Below, in pieces: positions 9,884-23,058 of a DNA stretch of 64,000 nt; position 1 is the stretch's first letter, and every line of letters begins with the position of its first letter. Position numbers and translations under genes: made by a program. The notes under the pieces were generated by a model that worked only from the letters and a program-made list of their open reading frames with translations, had not been told where the DNA came from and did no database searches. The stretch is from Dactylorhiza incarnata (lineage: Eukaryota; Streptophyta; Magnoliopsida; Asparagales; Orchidaceae): positions 3,957,501-4,021,500 of the forward strand of contig JAWHQI010000099.1 in the NCBI GenBank assembly GCA_033032865.1. The letters are read 5' to 3'.

Positions 9884-11978
9884 GAAAGGCAGAAAACCTA
9901 CCTTATCCTACTTCAGGATCTTTGGAAGTAAATGTTATGTACTTAATAATGGAAAGGTCAAGCTAACTAAGTTTGCTGAGAAAAGCAGTGAGGGTATTTT
10001 TGTTGGCTACAACTCTCATAGCAAGGCCTATAGAGTGTACAACATCAATACCCAAGCAGTGGAAGAATCAATACATGTGGTATTTTATGAGACTAGCCTT
10101 ATACATAAGGGCTAGTCTAGTTCTCTAGTGAATGCAGGTACAGTGGAGAGAATGGAAAAGTTATCCATTGAAGACAATGCTGGTACCTCACTCAGAAATA
10201 AGAATCAGTCAGCGATAGTTGAAATCGAGGAAGAAACTGCAGAAAGTACAAAAATAGCTGAAGAAATCCAACCTGAAGAAATGCAACCTGAAGAAGTTGC
10301 TAATGTAGAAGTGCCCAGAATACTACCAATTGCCTTGAGACAAATGAGAGATCATCCCCAAGAGCAGATAATAGGAAATGTCAATCAAGGTGTGCTGACA
10401 AGTAGTAGAGCTGCAAATGAAGCATTGTACCTGAGTTTTCTCTCTCAAATTGAACCCAAGAAATTTGAGGAAACAAATCAAGATCCATTTTGGATTGCAT
10501 TAATGCAGGAGGAACTGAACCAATTTAAGAGATACAAGGTTTGGAAACTGGTTCCAAGAGCCCAAGGACAGAACATCATAGGAACTAAATGGGTCTACAG
10601 AAACAAATTGGATGAAAATGGAATCATCACCAAGAATAAAGCAAGGCTTGTTGCAAAGGGCTACAGACAAGAGGAAGGGATTGATTTTGATCATACCTTT
10701 GCTCCTGTGGCCAGACTAGAAGCCACCAGACTCTTCTTAGCTTATGCTGCCTATCAAGGATTCAATGTCTATCAGATGGACGTGAAGTCATCCTTTCTAA
10801 ATGGTAATCTCAAAGAAGAAGTCTATGTAGATCAGCCTTCAGGTTTTGTTGATTCAACACATCCTGATCATGTATATTTTCTTAAGAAAGCTCTATACGG
10901 CTTAAAATAGGCACCTAGAGCCTGGTATGAGACTCTGTCAAGCTTTCTCATTTAGAATAAATTCTCTAGGGTAAATATTGATAAGACATTGTTCCTAAGG
11001 GAAGTTAAAGGAAAGATTTTGCTAGTGCAGATCTATGTAGATGGCATTATCTTCGGCTCTATAGATAACAATCTCTGCAAAAAGATTGCTAGCTTGATGC
11101 AGGTAAAGTTTGAGATGAGCAGCATGGGTGAGCTCAAATACTTCCTAGGTCTCCAAGTGAAACGATCTGAAGATGGCATATTCATCTCTCAGACCAAGTT
11201 CACTAGAGACCTAGTAAAGAAGTTTGGATTGGAGAGTGCTTCCACTATGAAAACTCCAATGGGAACCAATGTATCTCTGGACAAGGATGAGAAGGGAATA
11301 CCCTTTGATGAAACCAAGTACAGATGCATGATTGGATACTTGCTATACCTGACTGCAAGTAGGCCTGACAAAATGTTTGCCACATGTGTCTGTGCTAGAT
11401 ATCAGGTGAACCCTAAGGAATCTCATCATGTATCTGTAAAGAGAATCCTAAGATACCTAAAGGGTACATCAAATCTTGGCCTATGGTACCCTAGAAACAA
11501 TGGGAGTGAACTGACAGGCTACTCAGAGGTAGATTATGCAGGGTGCAAAGAAGGTAGGAAGAGTACCTCAGGAACATGCCAATTCCTTGGAGGAAGACTG
11601 ATCTCTTGGAGCAGCAAGAAGCAGACATGTGTAGCAATCTCCATAGCAGAATCAGAATACATCTCTGCTGGGAGCTGCTGTGCTCAACTGCTATGGATCC
11701 AGCATCAACTTGAAGACTACAATTTAAGGATGACCAAAACACCCCTGTTTTGTGACTCCTCTAGTGCAATCTCAATTGCTAAAAATCCTGTCTCACATAG
11801 CAGGACTAAGCACATTGAGATCAGGTATCACTTCATCAAGGAGCATGTGGAGAATGAAGATATCACCCTTGAGTTTGTTCCCACAGACAAACAAGTGGCC
11901 GATATATTCACAAAGCCCTTAGATGAAGCTAAGTTTAACTTCATCAAATTCCAATTGGGAATGATAAACTTAGAGTAA
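9884..11978 (+). pseudogene. RE3 pol, RT and RNase H part
   Basis: Pol resumes after RE4 with GRKPTLSYFRIFG (end of integrase) and continues in one frame to MINLE and the stop at 11976. Stops lie at 10113, 10908 (in YGLK-stop-APRAWY) and about 10953. RT motifs include [15 protein letters not shown] and [12 protein letters not shown]. The catalytic YVDD reads YVDG at about 11032-11043, so one catalytic Asp is lost. RNase H shows the AESEYISAGSCCAQ and SRTKHIEIR segments. The enzyme is dead in this copy. Confidence 0.92.
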
Positions 11979-12326
11979 ACATTAACTTACTTCTTACTAA
12001 TCCTCATGCATATAATAGTAAGAAGAACTTGCAGGACAAAGACTGAGACAATCTGGTCATAAAAGACCTATAATGAAAAAGTCAGAAAGGGGGAGAAAAG
12101 AATAACCTGGGTAGAGAAGACACATCATGTGATGTATCAAATTAAGGGGGAGTAAAGATCAAGGAGGAATAAAGTAAAGATGTACACATCACATCAAGGG
12201 GGAGCTACCAGCTCAAGAAGATGCAAAAACTAGGGAAATGGTAACTATGTTAACATCCAATGCATTAACTCACATCTTAATGGTCAGTGCAAGTAATCTT
12301 GAATTGGGATTCTGATTTTTTCAAAT
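11979..12326 (+). other. RE3 3' untranslated region
   Basis: Non-coding stretch between the pol stop and the purine tract. It contains several GGGGGAG runs (for example near 12147 and 12188), but no ORF of note. Confidence 0.7.
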
Positions 12327-12336
12327 AGGGGGAGAT
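12327..12336 (+). other. RE3 polypurine tract
   Basis: AGGGGGAGAT lies immediately before the 3' LTR, where plus-strand DNA synthesis is primed. Confidence 0.85.
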
Positions 12337-14327
12337 TGTTGGGAATCTTGCCCTCATGATTCCTGATTTTGAGAAGTCACCAATTCAAGAGAACTTCACT
12401 ATGTATTTGATTATCCTCTTAGCTTTATCATTTCAGTAAAAGATAAGAAGAGATGTCCAGTACTTCAATAACCTGCCTAAGTATAATATCGTCGAAAAAG
12501 GATAGACATATCGTCGACAAGTACAAGCACAAAGTTGAGATGATGGGCAAAGCAAAGAAGAATGATTGTGTCTGTGTCATCGAAAAGGATCATGCGTATC
12601 GTCGACAACAGCAGGCCTATCATCAACAACATGCAGAGCAAGGCAGAATGGTGATATCGTTGTGACATCTACACGACGATATCAGAAAGTCAAAGATGAA
12701 GAAGAAGATTCAAAGATGTGGTCATCAAGAAGCCTTGACATCGATAAGGCTAAGTCAGAATGAATATCGTTGAAGAGGAAAAGGGAAGATCAATGTCGAA
12801 GATATCGTTGACAAGAAACTGTATCATCGATAAGGCCATTGAAGAACAGATAGCGTCGAGAAGAAGCCTTGTCATCGGAAAGGCTATGTGTGACTGATGG
12901 CGATGGACATCATCGTAAAGAAGGCGTGACGTCGAGAAGACTGGAGGAGGTCAGTTGAAGACAATCAGTTGATAAAGTATAGTCTATCGACATGATATCA
13001 TTTATATCGTCGACACGATAAAGTTGTTATTGCGATATCAAGCAGACAAGAAGATCTCAATGACATCAGTTAGATGACTTCGTGTCGTCATAAGATCGAG
13101 TATAGAAGTGATGTCCCGTATCGTCGAAATATCACTATCTGATGAAAAATAGAAGAAGTAACGAGCTCAAGACATCGACAAACCCTATCATCGAGATATT
13201 GTCCATGTCGTCATAATAATGGAAATATCGTCAGACAGATTCAAAAGTAGCTTGACGCGCTGTCAGCAATTAATGCCGCCGCCTGATTGTCCAATCAGTG
13301 CATGCCCTTGAGGGATGTGCATCTATCAGAGAAGGACATTATAGGAGACTGTTAAGCGGCCACTCTCTCATATAAAAGGGAACAGTGTATGCCCTAAGAA
13401 CTTTTGAATCTTGGAACTTAAGAAAATCCCGCCAAGTATGTTTGTAGAACAGTACCGGCGGCGATAAGCAATACCAAGAACTGAGAATGAATTATTCGCC
13501 ATCAGAGTTTTCAGTTAAGCTTCATCGACTGAGAAGACCGTTCCATAGAAAAGAAAACTTGAAGAAGATTTGTGCTCTCAAGAGTCAGAATCAGAGGCAT
13601 CTTCTTCAAGAAAAGAAGCAAATCCTCACCAGGCAGAAGAACTCATTGTAATACTTTTATTGTAAAGGCTTGCGGGAAAAAAACGGTAGATCTATTCTTA
13701 GGTCTGTGTGTCGAGCTTGTGGGCTTGAGATCTGCGAGGCTTGAGGGCTAGGGCAGAGGGACTTACGGGTCCATACTTGTCGAGCTTACGGGCTCGGGGG
13801 CAGTGAAGGGGCTTGCAATCCTAGGTTACTGGAACTTGAGGGTTCAAGGCACAGGACTTGCGGGTCTATGTTGTGTAGAGCTTGAGGGCCTGAGTGTCGA
13901 GCTTGCGGGCTTGGGTGCATTGAAGGGGCTTGAGGGCCTAGGCTGCAAGGACTTGCGGGTCCGTGTTGTAGGGCTTGAGGGCCTGAGTGTCGAGCTTGCG
14001 GGCTCAGGTGCAGTGAAGGGGCTTGAGGGCCTAAGATGCAAGGACTTGCGGGTCCGTGTTGTAAGGCTTGCGGGCCAGAAACTTTGGCAGAGTTTGTCGA
14101 GCCTAGCACACTGCTAGGTAGGCGCAGGGGGACAGAGGAATACTCAAGACACCCGGTTTTGAGGAACCTCTATACATCTGTTGTTGTGTGCTGTGTTTTC
14201 CTTCGTTCTCTTTGCACTGCGATTTCACTAAAGTAAACTTTCACAAAAGATTTTAAAAGGGTAGAGAAAGAACAAGAATCGCCTAACCCTCCCCCCCCCC
14301 CCCCTTGTGATTCTTCTATAACCAACA
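12337..14327 (+). repeat. RE3 3' LTR (1991 bp)
   Basis: Same ends and layout as the 5' LTR. The TATA box is at 13371, the G-rich array at about 13700-14090, the conserved U5 block at about 14152-14170 and poly-C at 14290-14304. It is followed by the TSD GAAGG. Scattered substitutions from the 5' LTR indicate an old insertion. Confidence 0.93.
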
Positions 14328-14332
14328 GAAGG

Positions 14333-15537
14333 TGGAGTGGATTTGGTGGCGCACCTCATACACACATATAAACAACAGAGTAATTTCACATCGACATAAA
14401 ATAAACAATACAAATCAAGGTTTAAATGTGCAACATCATCAATATAATGAAGATTACATTCATATACATCCACACAAGTTAGAGAAATAAGCAAGAGATA
14501 CGACCAAATCCGGAGGCTTGTTGTAGATTCTCGGTAGAAATCATCTGGTTATCAATCCGTGTCCTAGCTCGGTCCTAACTATCGTCTGGGGTAGAGGAGG
14601 ACTGTCACTTCCTCCTAATGGGCCCGTCTTCTCCAGTATTTTACAATCCCACCACATCCGTTGTGAAGAACTCTTTGCTTGGTGATGAAGATGAGGGTGG
14701 AATCCTTTTCTTGAAGAACTTCGATGATGGAGGCGGCCGAGAGGATGCTCCGGCTTTAGATTTTCAAGGAAATGGTGGCCAGAGCTCCTCCTTAAGGTGG
14801 GCGGCGATGGAGAGGCGAAAATGGCATGGAGCAGAGTTATTGGGCGCGGAAAAGAAGATGGATCCCGATTAGGGCGGATCCTGTGGCTTAAAAAGAAAAC
14901 TGTCAGAAATTTGGTCACGCTCGGTCGAACGCACGACCGTGCGTGGACCGTGTGTTATTAATTAAATAGATAGCCCAGAAAGACAACCTTGAATGCCCGT
15001 GCATTTTACTCACGAACAGTCAAAATCGACCGTGCGTAAAAATGCACGAACAAATTTCGAAAGCCATGATTTTTGCTCACTAGAGGAGCCTGTGTGATTT
15101 TACTCACGGACAGGCAAACTGCCCGTGCGCGAACAAATCACACGAGCGGGGACAGAACATCATTTTGAGCCACAGATTAGAATGCACGGTTGAAGCAATT
15201 CTGCGTCAAGGAAACGCACGACCGTGCGATTCATGCAGACATGAAATCTGGGTAAAATTGGATGATCCGTCCACCTGCACAACAATCAAAACAGGAATCA
15301 CACATCTGAGAATACCCCTCCAGCTCAATCCAAATACATAAATAGGGTTAGGGAGCACCATGTGCTACCCCCAATGACATGGAGTGCAAATGCAAACCAA
15401 AATGGGCCTAAATAGTGCACAAAGCGTGAAGGTGAATACAAGTGAAATACAAGCGATTATAGCTTGAAAATGAAGTGCAAGTAAGTGTAAACTAGCCCGG
15501 ATGAGTCCATAAAACAGTGTAAATATCGGACTCATCA
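14333..15537 (-). repeat. RE2 3' LTR, proximal part (U3 side)
   Basis: In minus orientation it starts TGATGAGTCCG at 15537. It contains several GCACGACCGTGC dyads (14931-14942 and 15216-15227, plus half sites between). The part at 14500-14880 matches the RE2 5' LTR at 23600-23900. No gene is seen; the plus-strand frame 14618-14872 is LTR sequence. Confidence 0.82.
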
Positions 15538-15550
15538 CACCCCCTGACTT
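15538..15550 (-). other. RE2 polypurine tract
   Basis: Minus-strand AAGTCAGGGGGTG abuts the LTR start. RE7 has AAGTCTGGGGGTG at the same place (44132-44144). Confidence 0.8.
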
Positions 15551-17057
15551 AACCATTTGCTTGTCCCGAGCATATCATCCCTAATGCGGGCGAGAAAAAG
15601 GACTAGCGGGTTTAGAAATTGCAATGGCGGAGTACCATGCGAAGTCTCAAGCTCACGCTCATAACAATTCAGTAGAAGAAATATCTAATTATGCATCATA
15701 GTCTATATTTTTTAAGAGCGTATCTATATATTATTATTACTCAAAATATGAATCACGGTGAATCATTCGGTCACGCGTAGGAAGAAAGTAAACCGATCGC
15801 TTTGGTGAGCATTGCTAAAGATTCGGGCTTGGGACAACCTCCAAAGAAATCCATCAATGTCAGTGACCATAAGCTCACCTGTTCGCACTCTCTCCGCGGA
15901 ACTAGTTTGATTCAATGCACGAATCAGTAGGACTTTAGGTATAAGACAGGGCTTGTGTGTATGCGAGGTATACAAAGATAAAAACGATGGCTCAAGCACT
16001 AACCCCAAATGAACTAGCACAAAATAAACTATCCACGCACCACGATACATGCGAGTGCACCACACCCCCAGACTTGGACTTTGCAACATGGGTTTGTGCA
16101 CCACCTACTCCCAACACAAATATTTACAAAATTTTTAATTTAACTTTTTCATAACAATTTTTTCTTTTTTCTTTTTCTCTTTCTCTTTTTCATTCTTATT
16201 TTTCTTTCTTTTCTTATTCAGCATATTTTTAATAAACACACCCACAATTTCCACTATAAAAAAATATCACATCAACACCTCAATAATGAAAATAAAACAA
16301 GACTAAAGCTCAGATTTGGGTGTGCGACTAGGATTGGCTTTTAAGCTTTGGTGAGATAAAGGTGGAGCTGAATCGAGATGAAGGGGTAGGAACAAAGGGG
16401 CTAGCGAGGGCAGAAAATGGGAATGGAACACAAGCTCAACCAGGCCAACATGATGGCCTACATCACGCTCACGCATTGAACTAAATTGTACCAATGCTTC
16501 AAGAGTCGCTTGGGGCAAGTTATTAGCCACCGAGAAAGATAATCCTTCCTCCTGACTCGAGCAATGTTAACCTAGTAACTGTCTACACACATCCATATGC
16601 TACCGTCGGATTCACACCAGATTCACCAATTTTGAGTAGAATAAACAATATTTACGCAAATAAAAAAAATATAAAACTATAATCATAAAGAAAAATTAAT
16701 TCCACATGAATTTCTATGCGAGACGCAAGCACTCGACTAGGAGCACTACAGGAGTCAACATTTTACTCTGTCTCACAATCCTAAGCCAGCACGGTAATTT
16801 TCCAAATCATACAAGGAAATGGTTTAACTCAGAGTAAGCCTACAGCTAAGCACGCGCTCAAGTGGGTGTCGTGATGTGCGGTGAATATACAATTATTATT
16901 ATAAAACTGAAATAAACTACTTCTAGCATGCAGTGTCATGTGTACGTGCGATGGGTAACACACAACTGTGTTTCTCCCTCCCCCAGATTTAGTCTATCCA
17001 ACCCAAGGATTTATAAGAACCAAGAATACAATGGAGATGAAGAGAGGAGAGGTTACC
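15551..17057 (-). other. RE2 interior, 3' non-coding part
   Basis: No ORF of note. Some stretches resemble the RE7 interior: about 16680-16810 (minus) recalls 42900-43010 of RE7, including a TGTTGACTCC(A/T)GTAGTG-like phrase. It runs up to the CACTA TSD. Confidence 0.6.
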
Positions 17058-17649
17058 CATCACAACACCATATCATGCATATGGTAGCGCTCAAAAACTG
17101 CTACTGTAGGTGAAAAAACCGCTACTGTAGGTCTACGGTAGCGGTTGCACGCGCGCTACATCCGCCGACGTGGTCGTAGGGTATGGTAGTGGTTACCCAA
17201 TGTATTGTGACATTTTTGCAACCGCTACTATAGGTACATCTATTGTAGCGTTTATGATATCCAATGGTAGCGATTATTTCATTTTACAGCAACGGTTACG
17301 ATACTCTATGGTAGCGTTTATGCTTATATTTGGCAACATTTAAGATACTTTATGGTAGCATTTATGCTTATTTGACACCATTTAAGATACTCTATGGTAT
17401 CGTTTATGCTTGTATTTGGCAACATATATGATTTTCTATGGCAGCATTTATGCTTGTATTTGGCAACATTTATGATCTTCTATGCATGATATCGTTTATG
17501 CTTGTATTTGATCACAAAATAAATTTTAATAAATTTATTTATTTGTCATTAAATTGAATAAAGAATATAGACAATAATATATATAAAATCTATTTTGTGA
17601 AAAAAATATTTTTATTAATAATAAAAAGGTGGGAGATAGCCCAAACCCC

Positions 17650-18858
17650 TCAATACAAATCAATGGTGCATTTATCTATATTAAACTCAATATATACATG
17701 AAAAAAAATTTCATAATAAACAATCTGTTCATGAAAATTAATCTCTTTCTTCTTCACGGGATCGTCCTTGTATTCTTCCTTCTTCGGTGACTCCTTTAAT
17801 GCCTCCTTCTTCACAGTGCCAGCTCCATACACTTGCTCTCCTGAAGCATCTTTGCGGGTGAGAAACAAATTTGGATGGCTAAGAGATCGTTCAATTCAAG
17901 TGCCTACATGAATGAGAAACAAATCATAACTACGCAGTATCATACAAAGTATTGTTATAATTAAATTACTACAAATTTACAAGATTACATGCTCATATGT
18001 TCCGTGCAACGAGCTCCTTCCATCTCCAGATCTCTGAACAATATACAGGAGCAATGACTTGATCTTATCACCTTCCATATCCATTGATTGCAAAGGAAGC
18101 TTTAAAAGTGGAACAAGACATCTGAATGCTGCAGAAAGATCAACTTCGTATTTAAAATTCAGGCAGTCTCCAAGTTGTTTATCAAAGGGGTCTAACATTG
18201 ATAATAGCATAAAAACGCACCAAGTGAGCAATTCCACGATCAATGTTAATATACAATAAATCAAACTTAAATTTGCTGGGAAAATGAATATAGATCCCCT
18301 GAAAACATGGAAAAACAACACAAACATAATCCTTCTACAAAAATTTGACAAATGCACTCAGTTGCTTTGATTCTTTCAAGTAATATTTCTAAAAATGCCC
18401 GTCAATTCTCAGCGAACTCAATTCACTTTACAAATAGATCAAGACAAAAAGTATCAATAAGTAAAAAAGAGCCATCTCAGTACCAATAAATTTTGTTCAC
18501 AGCTAGTTGAAATAATCATTATTAGGATCCAATATCATGTGCACAGTTAGTTGGCAATGCACATACTGCTTCTAGAACATATGAATCAAATGTTGCAACA
18601 TGGAAAGTCTTAACCAAAAATATCAAACTTAATGAAACATGGAAAGCCTAAACCAAAAATTTCCTACTCAAAGAAGACTGCGGGAAGGATTCCAATCCAT
18701 TGGGGGATAAGTTCCTTATTTGAGTAGCATTCATAGGCAACGGAACATGGAACATCGTCTTCAATCACAGATATGCAACGAAAAGGCAATTCCATAACTA
18801 CATAGCCCCTGTTTAAACCTACTAATATGTTTAATTTATATGCATCATTATGAACCAT
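17650..18858 (-). other. unrecognised open segments inside the CACTA element
   Basis: Short minus-strand frames occur at 17868-17650 (Lys/Glu-rich, 72 codons), 18357-17977 (126 codons; the part after about 18200 is less hydrophobic and more protein-like) and 18858-18664 (64 codons). CACTA elements often capture host gene pieces, so these could be exons with introns between. I do not recognise the sequences and cannot rule out chance frames. Confidence 0.25.
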
Positions 18859-19204
18859 AAAGTCAACAAATATATTTTTGTATAAAAGTTGTCATAACAG
18901 CCCCTGTGGGAATTATACGAATCAGTAAAACTAGTTATAGGATCTATACTACACGCATATTTATGAAGAGAAGTACCTTGATTTCTAAATCATGAAGCAA
19001 GATCCAACATATTCCCTCACAATGAGGTATATCAAAATATATTTACAATAATAATAACAAAAAAATTGAATTTCTGAAACCTTTTCCATTCTCATGAGTG
19101 GAAACAAAACTATGAAACATTTTCCATTCTGAAATATTAGCAGCATATATACCACTGGTTGAATTAGATGAAAACTAGGAGCAACGAACATCTTCATGAA
19201 AATA

Positions 19205-19690
19205 TCTTCTCCGCTCGACCCTCTACAGGCCGATACTACGTAGCAGCCCTATAAGCAGTCATTACAGAGACTATTGTGCTTTGCTTAGCCACTAATTGAC
19301 TAATACCCACAAAGCACACCTAGAAACATGAAAATAAAAGCAATTATATATGAAACTATTGTAAAAAAACTATCTGCTTCGCTCGACCCTCTACCGGACG
19401 ATACTACGAAGCAGCCCTATAAGCAGTCATCACAGAGACTATTGTGCTTTGCTTAGCCACTAATTGACTAATACCCACAAAACACACCTAGAAAACATGA
19501 AAATAAAAGCAATTATATATGGAATGTTCATGTCAAAATATTGTAAAAAAACTATCTACTCCGCTCGACCCTCTACCGGCCGATACTACGAAGCAGCCCT
19601 ATAATCAGTCATTACAGAGACTATTGTGCTTTGCTTAGCCACTAATTGACTAATACCCACAAAGCACCCCTAAGAAATATGAAAATGGAA
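19205..19690. repeat. three tandem copies of a roughly 170-180-bp repeat in the CACTA element
   Basis: Units start near 19205, 19371 and 19552, each with CGCTCGACCCTCTACCGG and then a conserved GAGACTATTGTGCTTTGC phrase. Between them is an AAGCAATTATATATG-type spacer. Copies differ by a few substitutions and small indels. Confidence 0.85.
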
Positions 19691-21372
19691 GCCAAATATT
19701 AAACTGTAATATATTACCTGGATTCAGTTGTTGTTGCCTTTAAATAGTTTTGAAGTTGTTGTGATATGTTTGTACAATATATGTACCTATAAGAATGAAA
19801 AAAAAACAAGAGTTGTGAGTAAAATTTGTGAGATAGCCATAAAGAAATTATAGCACAAATTAAATTTATGGATGATGTTATGTCGTAGTTCTCAAATAAC
19901 AACTAAATATAATGGTTATAGATTATCAACCAACAACATTGATAATTACATGCATAGGAACCTGTGGTCTCAGAGGCAGTTCACAAATGCGCAGCAACGA
20001 ACATCTTCATTATCGGAACAAAAGGGATTTTAGAAATACTAAACTTGGAATCCATTTTGAGAAAACATAAATGGAAGGATCATATATAGATGTGCTTAAA
20101 CAAAAGTAAGATCAGAAGAGTACACTTAGTGTGCAAACATATATTAATTATATTTAGGTAGTTAAACATCTACGAACAAAGATGTGCACCAAGACATCCA
20201 AAGAGAAGTAAAACAAAAAATTACTTAAGAGAGAAAGAGGATGAGGATAAACTTCAAGACGCATAATTCAAATAGAATTCTTTTGTAGTCCCTGTTGATT
20301 ACTCAAAATGAGCACCTTCATGTTTTATGGATCCCAGAATATTGCCTTATTCTGAACAAAAAATAGGTTGATTGAACAACAACACATTGGTAATAAAACC
20401 ATGCGAGAAATAAAGAAGCATTTCAAATCGTGAAAGTGGAGTTAAAACCTACACCCAATTTATTGCTTATAGGTTGTCTATGTATAGAATGCATCGGAGT
20501 TCTTCCAAAATTGAACTGAAATAATTAAACCCTAAATAAACATGTGTAGAGGAGGCACATTGGATGAAGGACTAACATGAAGAGCCAGTGGAAGTCGTAG
20601 AAAGCCTTAACGGAGCATATGAATATACATGGCATGTGCATCTGCTTCCCCGATGCGCTGGAAATGAGAACGGGAGCTGATTGGGTCTGGCTGGAGCAGA
20701 TGAGGAAGCTACCCTACGCATGGGGTAAGGGCGAACCGGTTGGAAATAAACAGAATGAAGATGAAGAGAAGAGTAGAGTAGAAGAGAGAAAGCATACTCT
20801 GTGTTGGTTTGTCCCGGTGGTTGAGATCCTTGATCGGAGGCGGAGCGAAAATGAAAGGGTCGGTTGAGTTTGATGCTTGATCGGAGGTTGAGCGGCAACG
20901 AAAGTCCCGTTGGAGTTAGGTCGGAGGCGGAGCGGGTGGTTTCCGGTTGGATTTAGGGCGAGAGGCGTGGAAATCGCGACGGGAGCGTAGGCGGGAGTTG
21001 CGGCGGGGAGAATAGAAGCTTGAGAGTAATGGTTGTGATCGGGAGAATAGAAGGTCTGGAGAAGTATTTAGGGAAATGTCGATCACCTATTTGGACGGCT
21101 ACGATTGTTTAGATGTCTTAAATTGCTTGCCATATAACCCAATTTGATATTTCTTTTTAATATAGTAGCGGTTGTAAATGCGACTTTACAGTTCCTATGG
21201 TAGCGTTCTCCTGACCGCGACAAAATAACTGGCACTGTAGGTATGTTATTCTATAGTAGCATTTATTTATCTATAGGGGCGGTTCTAAATGCTGCCATAA
21301 ATTTCTTTTGGTAGCGTTTACTAAACCGCTACAAAAAAAGTGTTACCATAGGCATGATATGGTGTAGTGCAT

Positions 21373-21957
21373 GCTCAGAAATGAGCATACTAGAATATTG
21401 GCGTGCAAACCAAGACCAAGCCGCAGCATCCGACATCTAGAATAAGGACCTGTAGGGTGAGCTCCACCAAAACAAAAGAAAATATACAAACTAAAATGGA
21501 ATACAACTAACAAAACTAAACTAGATGAAATAAAAATGCAGGAAAAGTAAGCTAACTACTGGGGTTATTGTCTTCCCAGCATGACTTATTCAGAAAGTAA
21601 AGGTTCTAGTTATTGGGAGTATGGAAGGAGAAGTGAACAGGTAATTGGCCTAATATCCGTGTCGGTAGCGGGTGCCGATATGGTGATAGTACAGTTACCC
21701 CTATACCTAAATAATAATACATGCTCCTCACAGGCAGAGGGAAAAGAATGTAAGTGGAGGAGGAGATATCCTCACTCAACTCACCAAAAATATCCTTGCG
21801 CTGCAAGGTGTCATTTCCAGGGAGGCAGCAGTATGAGAAGACAATAAATGGAGTTTCCTCTGCAGAAGGGAATCAACCTCCTCACATAAGAGGATGCTCA
21901 CATCATTAACTTGGGCAATATGCACCAAATATCCAGAAGTACCTGTGAAGATTCAAC
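21373..21957 (-). other. RE2 interior between the CACTA element and the zinc-knuckle ORF
   Basis: Non-coding on inspection. It continues the RE2 interior in minus orientation, downstream of the ORF. Confidence 0.55.
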
Positions 21958-22836
21958 CTACACATGCTCATATGAAGAAGGGGGGTTAGGTAATAAAGGA
22001 GAAGAATGACATAAATAATCAAAAATCAGTGGAGTGGTCCCAATCTCACTCCCATTAGGTTGGAGAAATAAGATATTGTTGGCATCATTGACAATGCTGC
22101 AGGGCTCAGCAGGATCAGCAGTGGCCTTGCCTAAGATTTGGACTTCCTCTACAGGTGCTGAGGTAAAATCCTCTTCACCTTAAATCTTGTCCTCCTCTGT
22201 AGGAACAGGATTAATTAGATCTCTTGCCTCATCCTGTGCATCATCAATAATGTCGTCAGAGATGAATGTAGTGATATGCACAAAAGGGGGAGGAATAGTG
22301 CTCGGATAAACATCAAGCACTGATTCCTCACAAAGAATCGAATCCACGCACGGTAATTTATGTACAGGGGAGATGGGCTCAGCCATGTCAGAGCCCAGAT
22401 CAGCCACACACCTGATGACTGTGTCCACATCATTCCCTTCAAAACATGAAGGTGACACAGACACATAACCAGATGTTGAAGGTGTGTTGCCAGAGGTAGG
22501 AGTCGGGATGATCTGAATATTCAGCTCATCATCCTCATCCTACTGGCGAAGATACTCGACACAGTCCTTCAAGGCATGATCTATGCTTTGACAAAACAAG
22601 CACCATTTTATATTACTCCATGGTCCTTGCGGGGCCAGAGAGGAATATAAAAATGGTACATGCGGCGAGGACGAATGGCCATAAGACTTGGGCACGGGGT
22701 GTGAAGGACCGTAGGAGAATGGTGCTCCATACACTGGGCCACGAGAATTATGCCCACCATCTCCAGTAGGGCATTTATCACTAGCGTGGGAAATATCTCC
22801 ACACCAACGACATCGAATATTAAATACAACCCACAT
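21958..22836 (-). pseudogene. RE2 double zinc-knuckle ORF, two in-frame stops
   Basis: The minus-strand frame starts at ATG 22836 and stays in one frame to 21958, interrupted by TAG at 22540-22542 and TAA at 22180-22182. Knuckle 1 is C9-x2-C12-x4-H17-x4-C22 (CRWCGDISHASDKC). Knuckle 2 is C79-x2-C82-x4-H87-x4-C92 (CLFCQSIDHALKDC). Then come an acidic segment and a long Ser/Pro/acidic tail. RE7 encodes a clear homologue at 41228-42370 with the same order. CCHC knuckles bind nucleic acid, so this may be a reduced gag-like protein. The function is inferred only. Confidence 0.72.
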
Positions 22837-23034
22837 TGTGTTAAGATACCAAGATTCAATAGAAAATCACAATTGTGCAAAACACTACACCTAACAATAA
22901 ATTACTAAGACAAACTAATTTAAAACAAGTAAATAACAAAAGGAATAAGAGAAAATAAACAAAAACAAAGCTATACACAAAAGAAAGAACTTCTCCCTTC
23001 ATTTCTCCCTCTCCAGAAACTCACACGACTATGT

Positions 23035-23052
23035 TCCCCGACAACGGCACCA
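23035..23052 (-). other. RE2 primer binding site (Asp tRNA type)
   Basis: The minus strand reads TTGGTGCCGTTGTCGGGG, a mutated form of TGGCGCCGTTGCCGGGG, the site complementary to Asp tRNA used by Athila/Tat elements. It lies six bases inside the LTR end. Confidence 0.8.
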
Positions 23053-23058
23053 AAAACT

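Larger units (their letters stand above)
1772..14327 (+). mobile_element. RE3: Ty1/copia, SIRE-like, complete structure but decayed coding
   Basis: Two long LTRs (1772-3767 and 12337-14327) flank a primer site, gag and pol, and a purine tract, in plus orientation. The imperfect TSD is GAGGG at 1767-1771 and GAAGG at 14328-14332. The pol order is protease, integrase, RT, RNase H, as in copia elements. The RT/RNase H wording (SSMGELKYFLGLQVK, SRTKHIEIRYHFI) resembles the SIRE/Maximus lineage. RE4 is inserted in pol at 7102-9883. The copy sits inside the RE2 3' LTR. Confidence 0.92.
17061..21369. mobile_element. CACTA-type DNA transposon, non-autonomous (4.3 kb)
   Basis: The right end read inward is CACTACACCATATCATGC and the left end is CACAACACCATATCATGC (one change in the CACTA core). 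Both are flanked by the 3-bp TSD CAT (17058-17060 and 21370-21372), as expected for En/Spm elements. Subterminal zones (17085-17500 and 21160-21350) contain many direct and inverted copies of GGTAGCGGTT/AACCGCTAC, the usual arrangement for transposase binding sites. I see no transposase ORF. The interior has a tandem repeat and some GC-rich, gene-like sequence near 20570-20990 whose origin I do not recognise. Confidence 0.9.

Noticed and set aside
14618..14872. An 84-codon plus-strand frame
   Set aside because: It lies within the RE2 LTR and the matching part of the other LTR (about 23690-23890) does not keep the frame.
20572..20898. Open frames on both strands in the GC-rich part of the CACTA element
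   Set aside because: Neither translation looks like a known protein; kept only as a possible captured fragment in the findings.
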